The notes below the pieces were generated by a model, which was not told where the DNA came from, ran no database searches, and was given only the letters and a program-made list of their open reading frames with translations. Both the position numbers and the translations under genes were made by a program. A DNA stretch of 64,000 bases. Source: Rhodanobacter sp. LX-99 (GTDB lineage: Bacteria > Pseudomonadota > Gammaproteobacteria > Xanthomonadales > Rhodanobacteraceae). Positions 1-9,699 of this stretch are shown here, piece after piece. The stretch lies in the NCBI RefSeq assembly GCF_018599185.1, contig NZ_JAHFVL010000003.1, forward strand, positions 62,001 to 126,000. The letters run 5' to 3'. Positions within the stretch are counted from its first letter, which is position 1. Each line of letters opens with the position of its first letter.

Positions 1-228
1 GGTCTTGCGCAGCACGTTGAACACGCCCAGCCGGAAGAACCGCGCGAAGCGCTCGTTGACCATCTCCAGGGTCGGCAAGCGCCCGCGCACGATGCGGTCC
101 TGCTGGGTGAAGTCGTACGCGATCACCGCGTCGCTCGGCAGCGGCTCGTCGCTGCCGGTGGCCACCGAGCCGCCGCTTACGCCGTCCAGCAGCGCATCGA
201 TTTCGTCCTGGGAAAGCAGATCGCTCAT
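1..228 (-). CDS. fliM: Flagellar motor switch protein FliM (N-terminal part, cut by window edge)
   Basis: The 76 visible residues begin MSDLLSQDEIDALLDG, the N-terminal EIDALL-type segment that in FliM binds phosphorylated CheY. The following residues (YDFTQQDRIVRGRLPTLEMV) match the start of the FliM middle domain. FliM sits in the C-ring with FliG and FliN and sets rotation direction. The gene starts 16 bases after the fliL stop, so it is the next gene of the fliL operon. The C-terminal three quarters lie outside the window. Confidence 0.95.
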   Translation of the reverse strand, partial: MSDLLSQDEIDALLDGVSGGSVATGSDEPLPSDAVIAYDFTQQDRIVRGRLPTLEMVNERFARFFRLGVFNVLRKT

Positions 229-244
229 GCGCGTGCCATCCCGG

Positions 245-745
245 TCACTGCATCACGAAACTGGTGAAGTACAACGCGTCGATGCCGGGCCGGCCGAGCC
301 GCGCCCGGACGATCTTGCGTACCGCAGCGAGCGCTTCGCCCTGCAGCTTCTGGCGCCCGGCGGCATCGCCGATGATCGCGAAGTCCTGGTTGCTGAACAG
401 CGCCACCAGCGCATCGCGGATCACCGGGTCGGCGGCCCTGGCCACCTCGATCGCCGCGGGGTCGTGCGACATCAGGGTGACCCCGACCTGCAGGTAGCGC
501 AGCGATTCGGCGTCGCGGAAATTCACCACGAAAGCCGGGTCCAGCGGCAGGTAGAGTTCGACCCCGACAATCTTCGGCGCCGACTTGCCGCCACCGGCCG
601 ACACTGACGGGCGTGACTGCCAGACATAGCCGCCGATGCCCAGCGCCAGCAGCACGACCGCCGACACCGCGATCACCGGCAACTTGCGGCTCTTGCGCTC
701 CGGCGGGGTTTCGACCACCTCACCGGCTTGTCCGTCATCGACCAT
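245..745 (-). CDS. fliL: Flagellar basal body-associated protein FliL
   Basis: FliL is a single-pass inner-membrane protein around the stator that supports motor torque. After about 20 charged residues there is one membrane helix (LPVIAVSAVVLLALGIGGYV), then a periplasmic domain with the family features YLPLDPAFVVNF and the carboxyl end LYFTSFVMQ. I chose the ATG at 745 because GAGG lies five bases upstream. In-frame ATG 778 and GTG 793 lie upstream, but the sigma-54 promoter at 806-820 would start transcription near 794, leaving no usable ribosome binding site for 793. The predicted length is 166 aa. Confidence 0.9.
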   Translation of the reverse strand: MVDDGQAGEVVETPPERKSRKLPVIAVSAVVLLALGIGGYVWQSRPSVSAGGGKSAPKIVGVELYLPLDPAFVVNFRDAESLRYLQVGVTLMSHDPAAIEVARAADPVIRDALVALFSNQDFAIIGDAAGRQKLQGEALAAVRKIVRARLGRPGIDALYFTSFVMQ

Positions 746-805
746 GGAAACCTCGATCTGCAAATGGTTGGAAGACATGCGCGATGCATGCACCCTCCAT
801 CAAAA

Positions 806-820
806 GCAAACCGCGTGCCA
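806..820 (-). promoter_or_regulatory. Sigma-54 promoter of fliL-fliM operon
   Basis: Read on the minus strand the sequence is TGGCACGCGGTTTGC, which matches the -24/-12 consensus TGGCAC-N5-TTGC at all conserved positions. It lies about 60 bases upstream of the chosen fliL start. FleQ, encoded at 7925-9349, is the expected activator by analogy with other flagellar systems. Confidence 0.8.
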
Positions 821-1030
821 TCGTCGGAATGCCTTGCTGCAGCTCGATCCGCGGCGGTTGCCGCAGGCTTGCGGCGCTTTCTTGACGCCTGCCAAGGCGT
901 CGCCGCGACGCGATCACGGCGGGCCTTCCATCAGCGCGAGATCGTCTCCCGCCCCGCCGGCGCGGGAACAGGAAACGACGGGCCACGGGGCCACGCCACG
1001 CATGCCGGCGGCGAGGTATTCCGTGCGGAC

Positions 1031-2152
1031 TCAGGCGAACGCGTCGAGCAGGCCGACCTTGCCCAGCGACACGGGCGAGCCGCCATGCACATCGCCGATC
1101 TCGTCCACCGCGGTCGTGCCGCCATCTCCGGCGTGGCCGCGGCGGTCGCCGCGACCGTGCTGGCCGACTTCGGTGTGGCCGAGCGAAAGGCCGTGCCGCG
1201 CCAGCATCTGGTCCAGCTGCGGCAGGCTCTGCTGCACGGCCGAGACCGCCGCGGGGTGTTGCGCGCTGAACACCACGTCGACACGCCCCTGCGTCACGCT
1301 GACGTTTACGTCGAGCGAGCCCAGTTCCTCGGGGTGCAAGCGGATCCGCGCCTGCTTGATGTCCTGCCCGCCCAGCCAGGCCACCTGCTGGCCCAGGTCC
1401 TGGGCGAACGACTGGCTCCCCAGCGGCGAGGGCAATTGCAGCTGATGCACTGCCACCGGCGCGGCGGCAGCGGGAGGAGCCGACAGCGCCGCCAGCCCCC
1501 GCCGCTCCGATGAATCCTTGTCGGCAGCGGTCGACGCCGGCAGTGCGGCATGGGCCATCGCCAGCATGCTGGCCGCCACCGGCACGGTGTTGGCGGGTGC
1601 GGCGGCCGGGCTGCCTGTTGCACCGAGCTGGAGCACGGCGGCAGCCCTCGCGTCGCTGGCCACGGTCTTGCCCGCCTGCGCCAGCGCTCCGGCGACTGCC
1701 CCGGCGCCGCCGGCGACAGGCGGCAAGCCCGCGACCGACGATCCCAGCAGGACGAGCATGGCACCTGCCATGGCGGAGGCCGGCTGGTCGTCCGGTTCGC
1801 TCTTGTCCGCCTTGGCCGCCGGCTCGCCCGTCGTCGGCACGATTGCCTCGGCAGCTTGCGCGGTTGCCACAGCTGCCGGTGGCGGCGCCGGCACGGCAGC
1901 CGGATTGGCCGGTATCGTGGAATCCGCTGGCGGATCGAGCGGCGGCGGCGCTGCCGGCAGGTGCTTGCGGCCATCCTGATCGTTCGGCGCGCCGTTCGTG
2001 CTTTCGGCGTCACGCTGTTGCCGTGCGGCATGCAGCTGGCTGCCGAAGCCGGCCGCCGTGCCTGCGCCATCGCGCGGTTCGGCGGCTGCGGCGGGTCGCG
2101 ACCCGGCCGTCGCGGCGGCGCTGGATGCGGTAACGGGGACGGAAGCGGTCAT
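1031..2152 (-). CDS. fliK: Flagellar hook-length control protein FliK
   Basis: The 373-aa product has a long low-complexity Ala/Pro-rich N-terminal two thirds and a C-terminal Flg_hook domain (from about residue 235) containing ARIRLHPEELGSLDVNVSV, the conserved core of FliK. FliK is a secreted ruler that stops hook growth and switches export specificity through FlhB. It lies 100 bases downstream of fliJ and about 285 bases upstream of the fliL start, so it is probably the last gene of the fliE-K transcript. N-terminal composition is biased, as usual for this poorly conserved protein. Confidence 0.9.
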   Translation of the reverse strand: MTASVPVTASSAAATAGSRPAAAAEPRDGAGTAAGFGSQLHAARQQRDAESTNGAPNDQDGRKHLPAAPPPLDPPADSTIPANPAAVPAPPPAAVATAQAAEAIVPTTGEPAAKADKSEPDDQPASAMAGAMLVLLGSSVAGLPPVAGGAGAVAGALAQAGKTVASDARAAAVLQLGATGSPAAAPANTVPVAASMLAMAHAALPASTAADKDSSERRGLAALSAPPAAAAPVAVHQLQLPSPLGSQSFAQDLGQQVAWLGGQDIKQARIRLHPEELGSLDVNVSVTQGRVDVVFSAQHPAAVSAVQQSLPQLDQMLARHGLSLGHTEVGQHGRGDRRGHAGDGGTTAVDEIGDVHGGSPVSLGKVGLLDAFA

Positions 2153-2252
2153 GGCAGAGACAATCCTTCAGCAATGAATGCGTGCGGCTTGCCGCGGCAC
2201 GTGCGGCAGGACCGCGCGGTCCGGAGAGACAGCGACAAGACGGCCGCGATCC

Positions 2253-2678
2253 TCATCGCAGCCGCCTGTACTGCATGCGTTCGTCGACCTCCGCCTGCTC
2301 GTGGCGGTCGGCGGCCCGGCGTTCTTCTTCGCGGTGCTGTGCGACCACGCTGTCCAGCGCGCTTTCGCGGGCGTGCGCCCGCCGCCAGTGATCGCGCACC
2401 TGCGCCAGGTGGCGGTTCTGCCGGGCCACCTCGGCCTCCTGCTGCAGGATCGCCCGGTCGATCCGTTCCACGAATTGCTGCCGGTTGAGCAGCGCCGCCA
2501 CGCTCTGCGCGCCATCACCGCCCGCCGCATATTCCTGCCGATAGCGCTGCAGTTCGCTGAGCTGGTGCTCGGCCCTGGCCAGCAGTTGCTGCTGCGTCGC
2601 CAACTGCGCCAGCGCATCCTCGCTGCGCTGCCGGGCCTGCTCCACCGCCGGCTGCAATTGCTGCGCCCGCGAACTCAT
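2253..2678 (-). CDS. fliJ: Flagellar export chaperone/ATPase stalk protein FliJ
   Basis: The 141-aa protein is almost entirely charged and Gln-rich with coiled-coil character (for example [20 protein letters not shown]), as in FliJ. FliJ inserts into the FliI hexamer and contacts the FlhA export gate. Its start overlaps the fliI stop by four bases, and the order fliF-G-H-I-J is the usual one. Sequence identity is low in this family, so the assignment rests partly on position. Confidence 0.88.
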   Translation of the reverse strand: MSSRAQQLQPAVEQARQRSEDALAQLATQQQLLARAEHQLSELQRYRQEYAAGGDGAQSVAALLNRQQFVERIDRAILQQEAEVARQNRHLAQVRDHWRRAHARESALDSVVAQHREEERRAADRHEQAEVDERMQYRRLR

Positions 2679-4042
2679 CCGGCCACCTGCCCGGCGAGGG
2701 CGTCAAGTTTTTCGATCGCCACTTCAAGCGCCATCGGCTCATCCACTTCCTGCTGCAGGAAAGCGCGCAACTGCGGCCACATCTCGATCGCCTGGTCGAC
2801 CTGCGGATCGGAACCTTTCTGGTACGCGCCCACCGCGATCAGGTCGCGTTGCTGGCGGTAGGCGGAATAGACCTGGCGGAAACGCTGCGCCGCGCGCAGG
2901 TGTTCGCGCGTCACCACCGCCGGCATCACGCGGCTGATCGATGCCTCGATGTCGATGGCCGGGTAATGGCCGGCTTCGGCGAGGTCGCGCGACAGCACGA
3001 TATGGCCGTCCAGGATCGCGCGCGCGGCGTCGGCGATCGGGTCGTGGCGATAATCGTCGCCCTCGGTCAGCACGGTGTAGAACGCGGTGATCGAACCGCG
3101 CCCGTCGGCGTCGTTGCCGGCGCGCTCGACCAGGGCCGGCATCATCGCGAAGACCGACGGCGGATAACCCTTGGTCGCCGGCGGCTCGCCGATCGCCAGC
3201 GCGATCTCGCGCTGCGCCTGGGCGTAGCGGGTCAGCGAATCCATCAGCAGCAACACGCGCTGGCCACGGTCGCGAAACCATTCCGCGATCGCGGTGGCGT
3301 ACTGCGCGCCGCGCAGGCGCTTGAGCGGCGGGGCATCGGCCGGCGCCGCGACGATCACCGCGCGCCGCCGCCCTTCCTCGCCCAGCGTGTGTTCGACGAA
3401 TTCCTTCACTTCGCGGCCGCGTTCGCCGATCAGGCCGACCACCACCACGTCGGCGTTGGTGTAGCGGGTCATCATGCCGAGCAGGGTCGACTTGCCGACG
3501 CCGGAACCGGCGAACAGGCCCAGCCGCTGGCCGCGGCCGACGGTGAGCAGCGCGTTGATCGCGCGCACGCCGACGTCCAGCGGCGCGTCGATCGGCTTGC
3601 GCGCCATCGGGTTGATCGGTTCGCGCTTGAGCGCGGCGTGCTCGTCCGACTCCAGCGGACCGAGCCCGTCCAGCGGCACGCCATCGGCGCCGACCACCCG
3701 GCCCAGCAAGCCCAGGCCCACCGGCAGGCCGCCGCTGCGCGCATACGGGCGCACCCGCGCATTCGGCAGCACGCCGTGCATGTCGCCCACCGGCATCAGC
3801 AGCAGGCGTTCATCGGCAAAGCCGACCACCTCGGTCTCGAGCGTGGCGCCGTCGGCCGTGTCGACCAGGCAGCGCGCGCCCAGCGCGGCTTCGCAACCTT
3901 CCGCCTCCAGCGTCAGGCCGACCACCCGGCGCAGGCTGCCTTCCACCATCAGCGTGCGCTCCGCTTCGGCACGGGCGCTGCAGCGCGCCAGCTGCCGTTG
4001 CCAGCGCGTTTGCCGGGCGGCGATGACGGCGTCGATGCTCAC
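2675..4042 (-). CDS. fliI: Flagellum-specific ATPase FliI
   Basis: FliI is the cytoplasmic ATPase of the flagellar type III export apparatus. The Walker A motif [12 protein letters not shown] and the F1-beta-like segment [20 protein letters not shown] are present, and the length (455 aa) is normal. The start is the GTG at 4042, which overlaps the fliH stop as GTGA. A longer reading frame runs upstream to 4192 but would lie inside fliH and adds an Arg-rich tail not expected in FliI. Confidence 0.96.
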   Translation of the reverse strand: MSIDAVIAARQTRWQRQLARCSARAEAERTLMVEGSLRRVVGLTLEAEGCEAALGARCLVDTADGATLETEVVGFADERLLLMPVGDMHGVLPNARVRPYARSGGLPVGLGLLGRVVGADGVPLDGLGPLESDEHAALKREPINPMARKPIDAPLDVGVRAINALLTVGRGQRLGLFAGSGVGKSTLLGMMTRYTNADVVVVGLIGERGREVKEFVEHTLGEEGRRRAVIVAAPADAPPLKRLRGAQYATAIAEWFRDRGQRVLLLMDSLTRYAQAQREIALAIGEPPATKGYPPSVFAMMPALVERAGNDADGRGSITAFYTVLTEGDDYRHDPIADAARAILDGHIVLSRDLAEAGHYPAIDIEASISRVMPAVVTREHLRAAQRFRQVYSAYRQQRDLIAVGAYQKGSDPQVDQAIEMWPQLRAFLQQEVDEPMALEVAIEKLDALAGQVAG

Positions 4043-4668
4043 GCGCCGGCCACCCCGTCGCCGGCATCGTCGCCGAGCACGGCGTCGATCATCGCCGCCA
4101 GGCGGGTTTCCACCCGCGCGTCCAGCCGCGAACGTTCGCTCTCCAGACGGCAGTCGCCGCGGCTCAGTGAGGGATCGGCCAACAGTTGCCAATGGCCTTC
4201 GACGGCACCCGACTCGCGCAGCAAGGCCAGGTCGGCTGGATGCAGGTGCACGCGCAACTCGCGCGTGGCGGCCGGCAAGGCGGTAGCGGCCTGGCGCACC
4301 GCCTGGACGACCAGCGCGGGCGACAGCTGCAGCTCATGCGCAATCACCCGCTGCGCCACGACCATGGCCAGGCGCGCCAGCTCCTGCCCGGTCTGCTCGT
4401 CGAGAACCTGCAGCGGCCGCGCCGCGGCGTCATACAGCGCGTCGAGCTCGGCCATGCGCTGGCGCAATTGCTGCTGCGCCGCGGCCAATCCTTCGGCGCG
4501 ACCCGCCGCATAACCTTCTTCGCGCGCCTGCTGCTCGAGCGCCGCCAGCTCGCGCACGGTCGGTTGCGGCGGCGTGTTGGCCGCCTTCGACGCGGTCGAC
4601 TGGACGCCCACGTTGGGCAGCTCCCAGCGCTGGAAATCCGCTGCCGCGTTGTGGATCGTGGCGCTCAT
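4039..4668 (-). CDS. fliH: Flagellar assembly protein FliH
   Basis: The 209-aa protein is the negative regulator and tether of FliI. It has the acidic and Gln-rich central coiled coil ([20 protein letters not shown]) and a C-terminal domain with [15 protein letters not shown], both typical of FliH. Its ATG overlaps the fliG stop by one base (TGATG) and its stop overlaps the fliI start, so the three genes are translationally coupled. Confidence 0.93.
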   Translation of the reverse strand: MSATIHNAAADFQRWELPNVGVQSTASKAANTPPQPTVRELAALEQQAREEGYAAGRAEGLAAAQQQLRQRMAELDALYDAAARPLQVLDEQTGQELARLAMVVAQRVIAHELQLSPALVVQAVRQAATALPAATRELRVHLHPADLALLRESGAVEGHWQLLADPSLSRGDCRLESERSRLDARVETRLAAMIDAVLGDDAGDGVAGA

Positions 4669-5684
4669 CAGACGAATTCATCCCCGCTGGAAGCGAGGCT
4701 GAGCTGCCCGGCATCGGAAAGCTTGCGGGCGATCGCCAGCACTTCCTTCTGCGCCGCGTCGACCTCGCTCAGGCGCACCGGCCCCTTCACCTCGAGGTCG
4801 TCGCGCATCATGTCGGCGGCGCGCTTGGACATGTTGGCGAAAATCTTCTCGCGCACCTCCGGCTCGGCGCCCTTCAGCGCCGTGATCAGGGTTCCCGACG
4901 GCACTTCGCGCAGCAGGGTCTGCATGCCGCGGTCGTCCAGCTCGGCCAGATCCTCGAACACGAACATCAGGTCCTCGATGCGTCCGCCCAGGGCCTCGTC
5001 CAGGCTGCGGATGGCCGCCATCAATTCGGTCTCGCGGCTGGTTTCCATCGCGTTGAGGATGTCGGCGGCGGCCTTCAGCCCGCCGACGCTGGCGGACTTG
5101 AGTTTCTTCGTGTTGCCGGAGAACTGGCGCTCCATGATCTCGTCCAGCTCGTTCAGCGCATGCGGCTGCACGCCGTCGAGCGTGGCGATGCGCATCACCG
5201 CGTCGGAGCGCACGCGCGGCGGCAGGTAGCCGATCACCTCGGCGGCCTGGTCCGGCTCCAGGTGCGCCAGCACCAGCGCGATGATCTGCGGGTGCTCCTG
5301 GTTGATCATCTCGGCGATGGCGCGGCTCTCCATCCACTTCAGCGACTCCAGCCCCTTGCTGCTGCGCCCGAGCAGGATGCGGTCGATCAGCCCGCCGGCC
5401 TTGTTCTCGCCCAGCGCATTGACCAGGATCTTGCGGATGTATTCCTCGGTGCCGACGCCCAGCGAGGTCTGCCGGCCCATGTCTTCGTTGAGCCTGGTCA
5501 ACGCGTGTTCGACATGTTCGCGCGACACGCTGCTGAGCGCCGCCATCGCCGTGCCGACCGCCTGCACGTCGCGGGCGCTGAGGTGCTTGAGCACTTCGGC
5601 GGCGTCCTGCTCGCCCAGCGTCAACAGCAGGATTGCCGCACGCTGCGCGCCATTGATGGGCGCATCGGAACGATTAGTTGCCAT
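4668..5684 (-). CDS. fliG: Flagellar motor switch protein FliG
   Basis: The 338-aa product is full length for FliG, the C-ring protein that contacts the stator and converts ion flow into torque. It has the N-terminal FliF-binding region (AAILLLTLGEQDAAEVLKHL), the middle-domain motif EHPQIIALVLAHL, and the C-terminal torque segment LMFVFEDLAELDDRGMQTLL with its conserved charged residues. The start lies inside the last codons of fliF (11-base overlap). Confidence 0.97.
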   Translation of the reverse strand: MATNRSDAPINGAQRAAILLLTLGEQDAAEVLKHLSARDVQAVGTAMAALSSVSREHVEHALTRLNEDMGRQTSLGVGTEEYIRKILVNALGENKAGGLIDRILLGRSSKGLESLKWMESRAIAEMINQEHPQIIALVLAHLEPDQAAEVIGYLPPRVRSDAVMRIATLDGVQPHALNELDEIMERQFSGNTKKLKSASVGGLKAAADILNAMETSRETELMAAIRSLDEALGGRIEDLMFVFEDLAELDDRGMQTLLREVPSGTLITALKGAEPEVREKIFANMSKRAADMMRDDLEVKGPVRLSEVDAAQKEVLAIARKLSDAGQLSLASSGDEFV

Positions 5685-7377
5685 CTTCGCTCACCCAGTT
5701 CTTCACGACTTGCGCCACCTGTTTGGAGTTTTCGCCGACCATCCGCCTGGCCTGGCCGACGCGTTGTTCATACGAGAGCGTCGGCATGACACCGCTCAGC
5801 CGGGCCGGCTCGTTGGCTGCCGGATCGTCGTCGACGCGCACCGAGATCTGCGGCATCGGCGACGGCAGCGCGCGCGCCGCCGTTTCGCCCCGCAGCAATC
5901 CTTTCAGCAGCGGGCGCAGCAGGCCGAACGCCACCAGCAGCGCGATCAGCACGCCGATCCCCTGCTTGACCAGGTCCATCACGCCCGGTCGTCCCCACAG
6001 CGGGGTTTCGGGCAACGCATCGAGCGCCGGGCCGCGCTGGAATGCCTGGTTGACCACGCTGACGCTGTCGCCGCGGGCGGCATCGAAGCCCACGGCGTTC
6101 TTGGTCAGGTCGGTCAGGTGCTGCAGCTCCTGCGCACTGAACGGCACCGCCTTGGGCGTTGCCGCCGGATCGTCGGCCGCATCGCCCGGCTTGTCGGGAC
6201 TGACCAGTTTGTCGTCCAGCACCACCGCCACGGTAAGTCGGGCCAGCCGCCCGGCCGGATCGCTGACATGGCTGATGGTGCGGTCGAGCTCGTAGTTGCG
6301 GGTGGCGCTGCTGGAGCTCTCGCCCGGGCTGGCGGTCGCCGCCGTCGCCGTCGCGGCCGCCGTCTTGCCGGCGTCCGGCTTGGCCGCCGTGGGTTGCGCG
6401 ACCATGCTCGGCGGCTGGTTGCTGAGCGCGCCGGGCACGCCGCCGGCAGTAGCATCCGCGCCGCGCCGCTCGCTGCTGGTCTGCTCGCTGCGCAGCGCCG
6501 GATGTTCGTGGCCGAACGTCTCGGTGGCTTTCTCGGTCCGGCTGAAATCCAGGTCGGCATGCACCTGCGCATGCACCCGGCCGGGGCCGACCAGCGGCAT
6601 CAGCAGCTCCTCGATGCGCTGGGCGTAGGTGTTCTCGATACGCGTGGCGATGCGCAGGCGGTTGTCGCCTACCGCGCCCGGGCTTTCCGGATCGGTGGTC
6701 AGCAACTGGCCCTGCTGGTCGATCACGGAAACCTGGCCCGCTTCCAGGTTCGGCACGCTGGCCGCCACCAGGTGCACGATCGCCGCCACCTGGCCGGCAT
6801 CGAGCTGACGGCCCGGATACAGGGTGACCAGCACCGACGCGCTGGCTTCCCGGCTGTCGCGGATGAACGCGGAGGGCTTCGGCAGCGCCAGGTGCACGCG
6901 CGCCGCGCGCACCGACTGCAGCCCGCCGATGGTGGCGCCCAGATCGGCTTCCAGCAGTTGCTGGTAGCGGGTGCGCTCGGCCAGGTCGCTCATGCCGAAC
7001 GGCGAGTCGGCGGCCGGCAGCGCGCTGCTGGCGGCGCTGCCCTGGGGCAGGCCTTTCGCGGCCAGCTTCAGTCGCAGGGCGGCCAGGTCGGCGGCCGGCG
7101 CCATGATCGACGAGCCGTCGCTGCTCAGCTGGTAAGGCGTATTGCCCGCCTGCAATTCCTGCGTGATCGCCGAGGCGTCCTTCTGCTCCAGGCCGGCATA
7201 CAGCAAACCGTAGTTCGGGCCGCGCGACCACAGCACCACGGCCACGCCCAGGGCCACGGCTGCGGCCACCGCCACCAGCAATAGGAGTTGCCGCGTGGCC
7301 GGATTGCGCGCGATGTGCTTGAGGGGATCCAGGCGCGAACCGTTGTCGGCGGTCGTCGCGATGGCGTTGTCTGCCAT
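5674..7377 (-). CDS. fliF: Flagellar MS-ring protein FliF
   Basis: FliF forms the MS ring in the inner membrane, the first structure assembled. The 567-aa protein has two membrane helices (around residues 31-50 and near 440-460, LVKQGIGVLIALLVAFGLL), the YscJ-like ring-building domain with LYAGLEQKDASAI and VRAARVHLALPKPSAF, and a C-terminal cytoplasmic tail that binds FliG. It follows fliE by 47 bases and overlaps fliG. Confidence 0.97.
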   Translation of the reverse strand: MADNAIATTADNGSRLDPLKHIARNPATRQLLLLVAVAAAVALGVAVVLWSRGPNYGLLYAGLEQKDASAITQELQAGNTPYQLSSDGSSIMAPAADLAALRLKLAAKGLPQGSAASSALPAADSPFGMSDLAERTRYQQLLEADLGATIGGLQSVRAARVHLALPKPSAFIRDSREASASVLVTLYPGRQLDAGQVAAIVHLVAASVPNLEAGQVSVIDQQGQLLTTDPESPGAVGDNRLRIATRIENTYAQRIEELLMPLVGPGRVHAQVHADLDFSRTEKATETFGHEHPALRSEQTSSERRGADATAGGVPGALSNQPPSMVAQPTAAKPDAGKTAAATATAATASPGESSSSATRNYELDRTISHVSDPAGRLARLTVAVVLDDKLVSPDKPGDAADDPAATPKAVPFSAQELQHLTDLTKNAVGFDAARGDSVSVVNQAFQRGPALDALPETPLWGRPGVMDLVKQGIGVLIALLVAFGLLRPLLKGLLRGETAARALPSPMPQISVRVDDDPAANEPARLSGVMPTLSYEQRVGQARRMVGENSKQVAQVVKNWVSEDGN

Positions 7378-7424
7378 GGTGCTGCTCTTGGGCTAGGGGG
7401 CGAAGCCGGATCGACGCGTGCGCG

Positions 7425-7751
7425 TCAGACCGGCATGTTCATGATTTCCTTGTACGCGTCGACCAGCTTGTTGCGCACTTCGACCATGGTGCGCAGCGAG
7501 AGGTCGGCCTTCTGCACCGCGATCATCGTGCGACCGAGGTCCGCACCGGGATCGCCGCGCTCGAAACTCGCGGCCATGCGGCCGGCTTCCATCTGGTTGC
7601 GGCCCACGGCGGAAATGGATTGTTTGAGAACGTCGGAAAAATCGGCTTGCCCGCCGACCGGAGCCGCCTTGAACGCGGTTTCCGGCGGGCGCACCTGCGC
7701 CGTCATCTGGCGCATCTGTGAAAGCAGGTTGTTGACGTCGATCGTGCTCAT
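7425..7751 (-). CDS. fliE: Flagellar hook-basal body protein FliE
   Basis: The 108-aa product is a typical FliE, the adaptor between the MS ring and the proximal rod. The C-terminal pattern MIAVQKADLSLRTMVEVRNK, ending in YKEIMNMPV, is the family signature. It is the first gene of the fliEFGHIJ(K) transcription unit, and a -24/-12 box lies 58 bases upstream. Confidence 0.95.
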   Translation of the reverse strand: MSTIDVNNLLSQMRQMTAQVRPPETAFKAAPVGGQADFSDVLKQSISAVGRNQMEAGRMAASFERGDPGADLGRTMIAVQKADLSLRTMVEVRNKLVDAYKEIMNMPV

Positions 7752-7808
7752 CGCGGTGCGTCCTCATGACGGATTCCCGACGCGTGACGGGGTTTCGAAC
7801 AGGTGACT

Positions 7809-7823
7809 GCAGGAGACGTGCCA
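7809..7823 (-). promoter_or_regulatory. Probable sigma-54 promoter of fliE operon
   Basis: On the minus strand this reads TGGCACGTCTCCTGC. The -24 element is perfect, the spacing is correct and the -12 GC is present, but one T of TTGC is C. The position directly upstream of fliE supports it. Confidence 0.6.
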
Positions 7824-7832
7824 GCTTCTTTA

Positions 7833-7906
7833 GGGATTCGGGATTCGGCAAAAACCGGAGCACCGCAAGCTCGCCGCGCAGTCAGCTCTTTCGAATCCCG
7901 AATCCC
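7833..7906. repeat. GGGATTCG-type inverted repeat between fliE and fleQ
   Basis: The left arm (7833-7847) contains two GGGATTCG units. The exact complement lies at 7892-7906, followed by two further AATCCCGAATCCC-like units up to 7922. The two 15-base arms can pair across a 44-base loop. The right arm ends three bases before the fleQ stop codon, so it may act as a terminator or mRNA-stabilising structure. Repeats of this kind are, from memory, common in Xanthomonadales intergenic regions. Confidence 0.75.
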
Positions 7907-7924
7907 CAATCCCGAATCCCGGCC

Positions 7925-9349
7925 TCAAGCCGCCAGGCTGTTCTGCAACCCGTACTTGCGCAGCTTCTCCACCAGGGTGGTGCGCTGCATGTGCAGCAGG
8001 CGCGCTGCGTGCGCCACCACGCCGCCGGTGGCATCGAGGGCCTGGCGGATCAGCCCCACTTCGATGTCGGCCAGGTGATCCTTCAGGTCCAGGCCATGCT
8101 CGGGCAGGATGCGCAGCGATTCGGATACCGGCTGCACGCCGGCCTCGGCCGCCGGCAACTCGTCCTCCATCAGTGCCAGCAGGGCCGCGCCGTGCACCTC
8201 GTCGCCGACCTGCTGGTCGCGATATTTCTTCGGCAGGTCGCTGCCGCGCACCTCGCCGTGCGGGAACAGGATCGCCATGCGCTCGACCAGGTTGGAAAGC
8301 TCGCGCACGTTGCCCGGCCAGGCATGCGCGCGCAGCGCCTGCATCGCGCCGGCGCTGAAGCGCACCACGCCCAGCCCGCGGCGGGCGAGGCGCTGGTTGA
8401 ATTCGCCGATCAGGATCGGCAGGTCTTCCAGCCGCTCGCGCAGCGACGGCAGCTCGAGCGGGAATACGCTGAGGCGATAGAACAGGTCTTCGCGGAAGCG
8501 GTCGCTGGCGATCGACTGCTCCAGGTTGCGGTGCGTGGCGGCAATGATGCGCACGTCGCAGCGCAGGGTCTTGCTGCCGCCAACCCGCTCGTAGGCGCGT
8601 TCCTGCAGCACGCGCAGCAGCTTCACCTGCATCGGCAGGCTCATGTCGCCGACCTCGTCGAGGAACAGCGTGCCGCCTTCGGCCATTTCGAAACGGCCCT
8701 TGCGCGCGCTGATCGCACCGGTGAAGGAACCCTTCTCGTGGCCGAACAGCTCGCTCTCCAGCAACTCCGCCGGAATCGCCCCGCAGTTGATCGCCACGAA
8801 GGGCTTGTCCCGGCGCGGCGAATGCTCGTGGATCGCACGCGCCACCATTTCCTTGCCGGTGCCCGATTCGCCCAGTACCAGCACGGTGGAATCGAATGGC
8901 GCGACCTGGCGGATCAAGCCGTTGACGCGAACCATCGGCGCCGAGTTGCCGACAAAACGCAAACCGCTGGACTGGCCGCCAAGCAGGCGCGCATAGATGT
9001 TGCGCATGGCCTCGGCCATCTTCTCGTAGCGCAACGGGAACGCGAGGGTCGCCACCCGCGCGGCAAACGGCGACGCCGGCGCGCTGAAGCGTTCGACCCA
9101 GGGCGAGTCGCTGGCCAGCAGCACCGGAACGTGCGAGGCGGCGGCGCCCAGCAGGGCCAGCTGGCGCTCCGCCTCGGCGGCATCGTCGACGCTGCCGACG
9201 TACACGGCGCGCCAGGCATGGGTGGATTCGTCCATCTCGCGGCAGGCGTTGCCATGCTGCGGCCGGTAGCCAAGGAAGTTGAGCGCCGAGAGCACGGAAT
9301 CGACGCGTGTTTCGTCGGACTCGATGACCAGGAAGTCGAATTTCTGCAT
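7925..9349 (-). CDS. fleQ: Sigma-54-dependent flagellar master regulator FleQ
   Basis: The 474-aa protein has an N-terminal receiver-like FleQ domain (residues 1-120, without a clear phosphoacceptor), an AAA+ domain with Walker A GESGTGKE and the sigma-54 contact loop GSFTGA (a Ser variant of GAFTGA), and a C-terminal Fis-type helix-turn-helix (GGVVAHAARLLHMQRTTLVEKL). It should activate the sigma-54 flagellar promoters listed here and respond to c-di-GMP like other FleQ proteins. The start at 9349 has AAGGAG seven bases upstream. The frame extends further upstream but with non-homologous sequence. Confidence 0.94.
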   Translation of the reverse strand: MQKFDFLVIESDETRVDSVLSALNFLGYRPQHGNACREMDESTHAWRAVYVGSVDDAAEAERQLALLGAAASHVPVLLASDSPWVERFSAPASPFAARVATLAFPLRYEKMAEAMRNIYARLLGGQSSGLRFVGNSAPMVRVNGLIRQVAPFDSTVLVLGESGTGKEMVARAIHEHSPRRDKPFVAINCGAIPAELLESELFGHEKGSFTGAISARKGRFEMAEGGTLFLDEVGDMSLPMQVKLLRVLQERAYERVGGSKTLRCDVRIIAATHRNLEQSIASDRFREDLFYRLSVFPLELPSLRERLEDLPILIGEFNQRLARRGLGVVRFSAGAMQALRAHAWPGNVRELSNLVERMAILFPHGEVRGSDLPKKYRDQQVGDEVHGAALLALMEDELPAAEAGVQPVSESLRILPEHGLDLKDHLADIEVGLIRQALDATGGVVAHAARLLHMQRTTLVEKLRKYGLQNSLAA

Positions 9350-9699
9350 CGCTTTCTCCTTACCACACTGCTTTGTTTGGCGGCCCCATGCTTCCGGCGG
9401 AACCGCTTTTTCATCGATGCCGGGGTTTCCGTTGCCGGCCTGATGAACCATGAGCAATAAGGAGGCCAATTTTTCAGGCCATCGCGACGGTAAAACGTCA
9501 CCTGTCGGAAAAGCGGACGCCGCCACGCCGGCGAACATGCGCCTGCGTGTCCTGTAACTGCATGAAACATGAACCGTTTACCCGATATCCACGGCGTGGC
9601 CCTGCACCCGTGCCAGGTGTGATCGGCGTCGAAGGAACCGGGAACCGGGTTGCGTAATTGCGAACTGCATCACATCCGGTCTGTGGACCAAATCGCGTC
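9350..9699. other. Intergenic region between the PilZ-like gene and fleQ
   Basis: No convincing coding sequence is visible in these 350 bases. They hold the fleQ ribosome binding site, the possible -24/-12 box at 9454-9468, and a short tandem repeat of GGAACCG near 9635. I see no clear terminator for the PilZ-like gene that ends at 9700. Confidence 0.6.
9454..9468 (-). promoter_or_regulatory. Possible sigma-54 promoter of fleQ
   Basis: The minus strand reads TGGCCTCCTTATTGC. The TGGC and TTGC blocks are spaced as in -24/-12 promoters, but the AC of TGGCAC is replaced by CT. It lies 105 bases before the fleQ start. Confidence 0.45.
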
